Source: CAZQQN01 sp964549595
GTDB lineage: Bacteria > Bacteroidota > Bacteroidia > CAILMK01 > CAYYUA01
Direction of reading: 5' to 3'
DNA length: 12,638 nt
NCBI GenBank assembly: GCA_964549595.1
Contig: CAZJWK010000086.1
Span: 1 to 12,638, forward strand
Position 1 is the stretch's first letter. Every line of letters begins with the position of its first letter. Under the pieces are notes generated by a model. The model had not been told where the DNA came from and did not search any database. It worked only from the letters and a program-made list of their open reading frames with translations. This document shows, one piece after another, positions 7,422-12,638 of the stretch. A program made the translations under genes and the position numbers.

Positions 7422-7429
7422 TAATTTTG
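7422..7429 (+). promoter_or_regulatory. TAATTTTG, -7-like element touching the start codon
   Basis: TAATTTTG matches TAnnTTTG but ends only 4 bp before the ATG at 7434. If active, transcription would begin at or inside the start codon, giving a leaderless message. It may also be a chance match in an A/T-rich gap. Confidence 0.3.
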
Positions 7430-7433
7430 AAAC

Positions 7434-8666
7434 ATGGCTGAAAAGCAATCCTTATTTGACGCCATAATAGTTGGAGGTGGCCCCGCAGGTACTGCCTCGG
7501 CCATTACCCTGGCAAAAGCCGGGAAGCAAATAGCGGTGATTGATAAAGCCACTTTTCCAAGGGATAAAATTTGTGGAGACGCCATTAGCGTAGACGTCCT
7601 TAATCAACTTCCCAAGCTTTCAACCGACCTCCTGAACCAATTTGGCCAAAAAGCCGGGAAACTTCCATCATATGGTTTGAAGCTGGCTGCTCCCAATGAA
7701 AAGGCCGCTTCTTTGCCATTTTATTTCCGGGGGCAAGTCCATAAAGGCTATTTGTGCAAAAGGTATGAATTTGATAATGTGCTTTTCCAGTTTGCCCGGT
7801 CTTTCCCAAATGTAACCACTTTTGAAAATGCAAGGATTCAAGCCCTCCGAACCAATACCCATACGGCAGAAGTGGACCTGGCACCATACCTCACCATTAA
7901 AAGCCCGGTAATCGTAGGTGCAGATGGTGCCCATTCGGTGGTCAACAGATACCTCGGAAAAAATAAAACTGATAAAAATTTTACCAGCGCCGGTTTAAGG
8001 GTTTATTATGAAAATGTGAAGGATTTTGAAAAAGGGAACCATGTGGAACTCCATTTTTTTAATGAAACCCTGCCCGGCTATGTCTGGGTGTTCCCATTGG
8101 AAAACAACCAGGCCAACGTGGGCATTGGTATTTTATCCAACCGGGTTAAAAAAGCCAATTTAAACCTTAAATCGACCCTGGAAAAGGTTTTAACCACCAA
8201 GGATTCCCTGAAAGAACGCTTTCGGCATGCTTATCCCCTGGAAAAACCAAAAGGCTTTGGGTTACCCTTAGGCGGTAAAAGGCGTGAGGTATCCGGAGAC
8301 CGCTTTCTCTTGACCGGTGATGCGGCCGGTTTTATTGATCCCTTTACCGGTGAAGGGATTGGTAATGCCATAAGAAGCGGCAGAATGGCCGGAGCCCATA
8401 TCTTACAAAGTCACCGTGCTAACGATTTTTCAGCCCGTTTCAACAAGGCTTATGACCAAGCCTTTTATGAGAAAATGATGAAAGAATTTACCATAAGCCG
8501 AAAAATCCAATATTTAAGCCGGTACCCTGCTTTATTCAATTTTGTCATTAACCGGCTTAAGCGAAATGAAAAGTTCCGGGATTTTTTAACCGAAGCCATA
8601 GCCAATCCGGAATTGTTAAATGCCTTTTCCAGGCCCGGCTTTTACCTGAAGCTTTTGAAAAAATAG
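7434..8666 (+). CDS. Geranylgeranyl reductase family FAD-dependent oxidoreductase
   Basis: The 410-residue flavoprotein has the p-hydroxybenzoate hydroxylase-type fold. The N-terminal FAD site is DAIIVGGGPAGTASA (9-23, GxGxxG at 14-19) with the acidic residue D37 at the end of the second strand. FPRDKICGDAIS (41-52) is the P-R-x-K-x-CG block typical of the geranylgeranyl reductase family. GADGAHSVV lies near 162, and the second FAD motif LTGDAAGFIDPFTGEGIGNAI near 292-312. Members reduce isoprenoid double bonds (archaeal lipids, chlorophyll tails) or act as halogenase/monooxygenase-like enzymes; in Bacteroidota the substrate is mostly unknown, with menaquinone or other polyprenyl chains as candidates. 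No membrane segment or signal is present, so it is cytosolic. It diverges from the T9SS gene and has no operon partner here. The GxGxxG lies so near the N-terminus that a much later start is not possible. Confidence 0.9.
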   Translation: MAEKQSLFDAIIVGGGPAGTASAITLAKAGKQIAVIDKATFPRDKICGDAISVDVLNQLPKLSTDLLNQFGQKAGKLPSYGLKLAAPNEKAASLPFYFRGQVHKGYLCKRYEFDNVLFQFARSFPNVTTFENARIQALRTNTHTAEVDLAPYLTIKSPVIVGADGAHSVVNRYLGKNKTDKNFTSAGLRVYYENVKDFEKGNHVELHFFNETLPGYVWVFPLENNQANVGIGILSNRVKKANLNLKSTLEKVLTTKDSLKERFRHAYPLEKPKGFGLPLGGKRREVSGDRFLLTGDAAGFIDPFTGEGIGNAIRSGRMAGAHILQSHRANDFSARFNKAYDQAFYEKMMKEFTISRKIQYLSRYPALFNFVINRLKRNEKFRDFLTEAIANPELLNAFSRPGFYLKLLKK

Positions 8667-8780
8667 GTGTTCCCAAATATAACCCTTTTACGTATTTTCA
8701 TTCCGAATTTATGGAGGTTTGGAATGGGTATATTATCAAATGGAAAAGAGAAACAAGTAAAAACCCACCAAGCAAAAGAA

Positions 8781-9833
8781 TCAGGGACTATCCCAATGTT
8801 GACGAATAAAAATCGATTTTTTATCCGAAGAAGCTTCCGGGCTAACGTACCTTACGCCATTTACCCACTTTTCAGCCTTTTGGTCCCAGGATAATGTGAC
8901 CTCGGATACCGTACTGTCATTAAAATCTCGACTCATTCGCCAATTATACCAGTGTTCCTGAGCCTTATTCCATTTTTGACTTACATTACCAACCCTATGC
9001 CCCCGGGAGTCGTAAAGGATTTTGGTTTTTCGTTTATTGCACCACACAGAATCCCAATATTGATTTATCAATTCAATGCGATTCCCACTATCGTTGTAGG
9101 TAAAAGTGTCCCTGCGATTGAAATTCCATTGGGCTTTTTCCCCGTCCCAATAACGCGTAACCTCCTTTATTTTTTTATCCTCCTGATTAAAAAAATAAAA
9201 ATACCCATATTGCTTTTCCCAATCAGCGCTTTGTTCATTCCAATCCAAACTCACTTCCTTTTCCAGTCTCCCGTTTGACCGGTAAGTTTTCAGGTATTTC
9301 CGGTTTTTCATCCATTGGTTTACCGAGTCTAACAAATTGTATTGAACCTTTTCTACTTCATTGCCCAAGGAATCAAAAGAAGAAACTGCGATGCTCGAAT
9401 ATTTCCAGAACCCTTGCTTATACGACATGTTTAAAACCAATACCTCATTGCCTTTATCGTCAAAAACTTTGACCTCTGCCCATTCCTTTATCCACTTCTG
9501 TTTTTCAGGCACCCATTCCTTATCCAGTGCATAAACCCTTTTCCCCTGGTTATTGTACTTATAATGATGTTTTCTATGCTTAACCCATTGGCTCTGCTCC
9601 TCATCCCACTTAAAGGCATGTTCTTTAACCTCATTACCCGATGAATCATAATAAGAAACCCATTTTCTGTAATGAACCCAATCGCCATCAGCAGTAGCTT
9701 TTTCATTCATCAGGGTATCCTTTTCCCATTCATTGATGGTTCTTGAGGTTAAAGCCATACCCTTTTGGTTATTGGAGGTTTGTAAGCCCAAAAGGCAAAT
9801 CGTAAGAAAACAAAAAATCCATAGAACCTTCAT
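8781..9833 (-). CDS. Secreted protein built from nine ~31-residue repeats
   Basis: The 350-residue precursor begins with a hydrophobic signal (MKVLWIFCFLTICLLGLQTS). From residue 62 to about 333 it consists of nine tandem units of 28-31 residues that start at Y62, Y93, F124, F153, Y184, F215, Y246, Y274 and F304. Each has the form aromatic-[DN]-x-x-G-[NKH]-x-V, then a Trp about 14 residues in, then a second Trp seven or so later, then a basic stretch. Examples are YDSSGNEVKEHAFKWDEEQ and YNDSGNRIELINQYWD. The rhythm suggests an extended beta-sheet or solenoid. It recalls uncharacterised Bacteroidota families with YD-like repeats, but the paired Trp are not part of the classic Rhs/YD motif. 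The C-terminus after 333 is short and shows no T9SS sorting domain or lipobox, so periplasmic residence or outer-membrane release is open. Function is unknown. Confidence 0.78.
   Translation of the reverse strand: MKVLWIFCFLTICLLGLQTSNNQKGMALTSRTINEWEKDTLMNEKATADGDWVHYRKWVSYYDSSGNEVKEHAFKWDEEQSQWVKHRKHHYKYNNQGKRVYALDKEWVPEKQKWIKEWAEVKVFDDKGNEVLVLNMSYKQGFWKYSSIAVSSFDSLGNEVEKVQYNLLDSVNQWMKNRKYLKTYRSNGRLEKEVSLDWNEQSADWEKQYGYFYFFNQEDKKIKEVTRYWDGEKAQWNFNRRDTFTYNDSGNRIELINQYWDSVWCNKRKTKILYDSRGHRVGNVSQKWNKAQEHWYNWRMSRDFNDSTVSEVTLSWDQKAEKWVNGVRYVSPEASSDKKSIFIRQHWDSP
8835..9650 (-). repeat. Nine tandem protein repeats of ~93 bp, diverged
   Basis: The coding sequence holds nine units spaced 31, 31, 29, 31, 31, 31, 28 and 30 residues apart. 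At the DNA level the copies are well diverged, so the array looks old. Units 3 and 7 are shortened by two or three residues just before the second Trp. Confidence 0.75.
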
Positions 9834-10039
9834 AAACCTAAATAAAAATTTAAAAGCAATAATGATTGGGAAAACAAAATGATTTCAATAAAATTGGCAT
9901 ACCAAAGCACCCATATAAAAGTTATCAAAGCACCTTTATGTCGCCTACCCGTCAATGTTTTTATTACGGACATTTGTTATTTGTAACGCTTTGAATTAAA
10001 AGCTTAATAACTTGAAAAGGCAATAGAAATGAATAGGGC

Positions 10040-11386
10040 ATGCACATCATTATTATAGGAAATGGAATAGCGGGCATTACGGCCGCAAGGCATATCCGGA
10101 AGAAAAGTCAGCATGATATAACCGTTATCTCAGCCGAAACGGATTATTTCTATGCCCGTACGGCCTTAATGTACATTTACATGGGCCACCTCCTATACGA
10201 GGATACCAAACCCTACGAAGATTGGTTCTGGGAGAAAAACCGTATAAACCTGGTACGTGATTATGTGGAGCACGTAAATACCGAACAAAAGCAACTTCAG
10301 CTTCAGCAGAAAGGCAGAATGGATTACGATAAACTCATCCTGGCCACCGGTTCCAAATCCAATTTTTTGGATTGGCCGGGTATCAACCTTAAAGGCGTAC
10401 AGGGTTTATACAATATTCAGGACCTGGAAAAAATGGAGGCTTACACAAAATATGCGGAAAGAGGGGTTATTGTTGGCGGAGGGCTCATAGGCATTGAAAT
10501 GGCCGAGATGCTACACACCAGAGGAATACCGGTCACTATGCTGGTGCGGGAAAACTCCTTCTGGGACCATATGTTGCCCCCTGAAGAATCCGAAATGGTG
10601 AACCGGGAGATCCGGGAACACCATATTGACCTCCGTCTACAAACTGAATTAGCGGAAATCAAGGGTGATGAGCAAGAACGGGTTGCCGGCACGGTCACCA
10701 AAGACGGGCAGGAAATTAATTGTCAATTTTTAGGCATCACCATTGGTGTCCATCCCAACCTGGATTGCTTGCAAAACACCAACCTCCAGTTAGGCAAGGG
10801 TATTCAGGTCAATAATTACCTGGAAACAAATGTCCCCGATGTGTTGGCCGGAGGCGACTGTGCAGAGTTGATAGAGCCCAAGCCCGGCCGAAGACCCATT
10901 GAGCCCATTTGGTACACGGGAAAGATCATGGGTGAAGTTTTGGCCCACAATGCCATCAGCGATCAAAAAATGGAGTATGATCCGGGTATTTGGTACAACT
11001 CCGCCAAATTTTTCACCATTGAATACCAGGTTTATGGCTCAATAAAGCCCCAATTACCGGAAAATGAGGAAACCATTTACTGGGAACATCCCAATGGCAA
11101 AAAGTCTATTCGCATCAATTATGAACGTAATAGCCGTGCCGTATTGGGTTTTAACTTGATGGGCGTAAGATACCGGCACCGTGTGTGCGAAGACTGGATT
11201 CAAAAAGAAACCTCGATTGAGGAAGTCCTGGCCGACCTCCCCAAAGCCAATTTTGACCCGGAATTAAACCCCCAGTATGAACAGTTTGTGGTAGATGAAT
11301 TCAACCGCAAAAATCCGGACAACCCCGTAACCATTAAGCGGAAAAAAGGGTTGTTTGGAAAAATGAAGGAGGTATTGAGTACTTAA
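10040..11386 (+). CDS. NAD(P)/FAD-dependent oxidoreductase (pyridine nucleotide-disulphide family)
   Basis: The 448-residue protein has the two-dinucleotide-domain plan of the Pyr_redox_2 family. The FAD site starts at the N-terminus (MHIIIIGNGIAGITAARHIR, GxGxxG at 7-12), LILATGSK is at 99-106, the NAD(P) site VIVGGGLIGIEMAEML at 143-158, and the second FAD motif DVLAGGDCAE at 267-276. No redox-active CxxC is present, so it belongs with rubredoxin/ferredoxin reductase-like and NirB-like enzymes that pass electrons from NAD(P)H to another carrier, rather than with disulphide reductases. The C-terminal 110 residues are not the standard dimerisation domain and end in a basic tail (KRKKGLFGKMKEVL), which might touch the membrane. 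A membrane protein with a Cys cluster follows on the same strand after 269 bp, suggesting a shared electron path; that link is inference. A cytosolic enzyme; the GGGC just before the ATG is a weak ribosome site at best. Confidence 0.88.
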   Translation: MHIIIIGNGIAGITAARHIRKKSQHDITVISAETDYFYARTALMYIYMGHLLYEDTKPYEDWFWEKNRINLVRDYVEHVNTEQKQLQLQQKGRMDYDKLILATGSKSNFLDWPGINLKGVQGLYNIQDLEKMEAYTKYAERGVIVGGGLIGIEMAEMLHTRGIPVTMLVRENSFWDHMLPPEESEMVNREIREHHIDLRLQTELAEIKGDEQERVAGTVTKDGQEINCQFLGITIGVHPNLDCLQNTNLQLGKGIQVNNYLETNVPDVLAGGDCAELIEPKPGRRPIEPIWYTGKIMGEVLAHNAISDQKMEYDPGIWYNSAKFFTIEYQVYGSIKPQLPENEETIYWEHPNGKKSIRINYERNSRAVLGFNLMGVRYRHRVCEDWIQKETSIEEVLADLPKANFDPELNPQYEQFVVDEFNRKNPDNPVTIKRKKGLFGKMKEVLST

Positions 11387-11467
11387 TGGTATGCTAATAG
11401 TAAAAAATCGTAACAAGTAATAATAAGGTGGAAATAAATCAGAAGGTTGGAAACTTTAAACTTAACC

Positions 11468-11516
11468 CAATGACACCGTATAAAAATGCCATTTAGGTAC
11501 AATGGACAAAAATGCC
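11468..11516 (+). repeat. Two imperfect copies of CAATGrAC...AAAAATGCC
   Basis: CAATGAC (11468-11474) with AAAAATGCC (11482-11490) is repeated as CAATGGAC (11500-11507) with AAAAATGCC (11508-11516). Related flanks, AAACTTAACCCAA at 11458-11470 and AACTTTAACCCAA at 11538-11550, bracket the pair. This may be a degenerate duplication or paired protein sites in the gap before the membrane gene. Confidence 0.4.
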
Positions 11517-11538
11517 GGCTTAAGCTTTTCGGCCGGCA
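11513..11538 (+). terminator. GC-rich hairpin, possible terminator of the FAD oxidoreductase gene
   Basis: TGCCGGC (11513-11519) pairs perfectly with GCCGGCA (11532-11538) over a 12-nt loop. A run of T starts only about 14 nt further on (11553), so this is not a standard terminator. It lies 127 bp after the stop at 11386 and may instead belong to the leader of the next gene. Confidence 0.3.
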
Positions 11539-11560
11539 ACTTTAACCCAACCTTTTTTCT

Positions 11561-11575
11561 ATGGTAATTTACCAT
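11561..11575. promoter_or_regulatory. Perfect 15-bp inverted repeat, candidate operator
   Basis: ATGGTAATTTACCAT is a perfect 7-1-7 inverted repeat, 80 bp before the ATG at 11656 in an A/T-rich promoter-like stretch. Its size and place suit the binding site of a dimeric regulator. No specific regulator can be named. Confidence 0.4.
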
Positions 11576-11655
11576 CATTTCTACCTCATTATTTTTATTG
11601 AATTTGTTAAATCTGATATTAAGTAACGAAGTGCTAACCGCTAAAAACTTTTTTT

Positions 11656-12638
11656 ATGGCAGCAATAAACGACAGTTTGCAATTAAGCAGTAAAAATTCA
11701 GAGGATTTATCCTTACAGGATAAAATCGGACTGGGCTTAGTAGGCCTGAGTCTATTGTCATTATTGGGTGCAGCATTTGGCGGTGGTGAATCCATGCCCT
11801 ACTTCTATATGTTGACCAGTCTGGGTTTGATGATCATCGGAAGCCTGATCTATTTCCAGCGAATACTCAGGAAACCGAAAGGGACCATCAACAACAACAA
11901 TTTGTTCAGTGGCTTGCTCAATCGGGGAGCCTGGGGATGGATCTTTGCGGTGGTCCTGACCGGTTTTTATGTATTGATTTACTGGCATGGTGAGTTTCAG
12001 GCTCTTAATAGCATGATTGCCATGCTGGATCCCTTTAGCAAAGCCTTATCAGGCGAGCCTGCCAGTCAATGGTTTCTTTACGGGACTTTTTACACCTTAG
12101 CCATTTTGCTGATGGGTTTTCGGGCCATCTTCAAATACCGTCACAATAAATACCAGATTGTTAGAACCATTTCAGTTATGTTCTTTCAGTTAGGGTTTGC
12201 CTTCCTTCTGCCCTATTTTTTAAAAAAGCTCAATCAGCCGGATTTTTATTTCACTTATTTCTGGCCATTGGAGCAGTCCTATTTATTCCCCTCGAAAGTA
12301 GAAACGTTAACCCAGAAAGGTGCGCTGGGTACCTTCATGGTTTTCTGGGGAGCCATGATGACCTTCATTGCAACGCCTACCCTAACTTACTTCTTTGGTA
12401 AAAGGTGGTACTGCTCTTGGGTTTGTGGTTGTGGAGGTTTGGCTGAAACAGCCGGTGACCCCTTCCGGCATTTATCCGATAAATCCATGAAAGCCTGGCA
12501 AGTGGAACGTTGGCTCATTCACGGTATTTTAGTGGTAATCACACTGGGTACTATTGTTTTATGGATTGATCAATCCACTTCAGGCGCTTTTTTAGGACCT
12601 GTTTCTCAATATTTTGCTTCCTGGTACGGCTTTTATGT
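11656..12638 (+). CDS. Multi-pass membrane iron-sulfur protein (NapH/NosR-like), truncated by the right edge
   Basis: The frame stays open for 327 codons to the edge of the window, so the C-terminus is missing. After a polar 20-residue start come about seven membrane segments, near residues 24-42, 48-68, 93-112, 139-157, 177-197, 223-247 and 287-305. The key site is GKRWYCSWVCGCGGLAET (248-265), with Cys253, Cys257 and Cys259. It matches the membrane-edge motif of NapH/NosR/CcoG-type electron-transfer proteins (G-x-x-WC-x-W-x-CP-x-G-x-x-x-E), but the usual Cys-Pro is replaced by Cys-Gly-Cys. Such proteins normally carry two ferredoxin-type 4Fe-4S motifs further on; these would be beyond the edge. 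It likely moves electrons between a soluble flavoprotein and periplasmic or membrane partners. The ATG at 11656 follows a T-run; no clear Shine-Dalgarno sequence. Confidence 0.75.
   Translation, partial: MAAINDSLQLSSKNSEDLSLQDKIGLGLVGLSLLSLLGAAFGGGESMPYFYMLTSLGLMIIGSLIYFQRILRKPKGTINNNNLFSGLLNRGAWGWIFAVVLTGFYVLIYWHGEFQALNSMIAMLDPFSKALSGEPASQWFLYGTFYTLAILLMGFRAIFKYRHNKYQIVRTISVMFFQLGFAFLLPYFLKKLNQPDFYFTYFWPLEQSYLFPSKVETLTQKGALGTFMVFWGAMMTFIATPTLTYFFGKRWYCSWVCGCGGLAETAGDPFRHLSDKSMKAWQVERWLIHGILVVITLGTIVLWIDQSTSGAFLGPVSQYFASWYGFY

Noticed and set aside
8699..8726. Hairpin CATTCCGAA / TTTGGAATG between convergent genes
   Set aside because: Nine pairs with one G-U, but no U-run on either strand and weak composition; not enough to call a terminator.
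8667..8894. Plus-strand frame of 75 codons directly after the flavoprotein gene
   Set aside because: It runs into the 3' end of the opposite repeat-protein gene, has no domain and no supporting signal.
8952..9278. Hydrophobic plus-strand frame of 108 codons opposite the repeat protein
   Set aside because: It is antisense to a gene with a clear nine-fold repeat and signal peptide; the hydrophobicity follows from the complement of Lys/Glu/Asn/Tyr codons.
8781..9833. Rhs/YD toxin protein
   Set aside because: The repeats share Y-D-x-x-G but lack the full YD motif, the core-closing domain and a C-terminal toxin; the protein is also far too short.
1..12638. CRISPR array, insertion sequence, tRNA, or defence or phage island
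   Set aside because: No regular spaced DNA repeats, no transposase or integrase motif, no cloverleaf noticed, and base composition looks even across the window.

Overview
The window reads as an ordinary chromosomal stretch from a member of the Bacteroidota, most likely a Cytophagales-type marine or soil bacterium. The evidence is a type A C-terminal sorting domain of the type IX secretion system (T9SS), an LVIVD-repeat lipoprotein, short lipobox signal peptides, weak Shine-Dalgarno sequences, and several Bacteroidota-style -7 promoter elements (TAnnTTTG). No rRNA, tRNA, CRISPR array, transposase or phage gene was seen.

Layout. From 339 to 1996 a small membrane protein and a sodium:solute symporter overlap by 4 bp and form one translationally coupled unit. 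After a 330-bp gap comes a small 3D-domain (double-psi beta-barrel) lipoprotein at 2327-2722. It converges on an LVIVD-repeat propeller lipoprotein on the minus strand (2803-4071), and a strong hairpin lies between the two. Divergent from the LVIVD gene are an outer-membrane beta-barrel protein with a small N-terminal SH3/Sm-like segment (4191-4958) and an envelope-anchored MsrA (5030-5692), probably cotranscribed. A T9SS cargo protein with two copies of a carbohydrate-binding-like module is on the minus strand (5786-7240). A geranylgeranyl-reductase-family flavoprotein diverges from it (7434-8666) and converges on a secreted protein made of nine ~31-residue repeats (8781-9833). The right end holds a pyridine-nucleotide/FAD oxidoreductase (10040-11386) and a multi-pass membrane protein with an unusual Cys cluster (11656 to the edge, truncated), perhaps two parts of a redox module.

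The theme is the cell envelope: nearly every gene product is predicted to be exported, lipid-anchored, in the outer membrane or in the inner membrane. The exceptions are the two flavoproteins. I found no convincing novel system. The items most worth following up are the nine-repeat secreted protein, the Cys-rich membrane protein next to the FAD oxidoreductase, and the well-spaced -7 elements, which also settle one start codon. Start sites were moved from the longest possible frame for two minus-strand genes (4071 instead of 4122; 7240 instead of the TTG at 7264).
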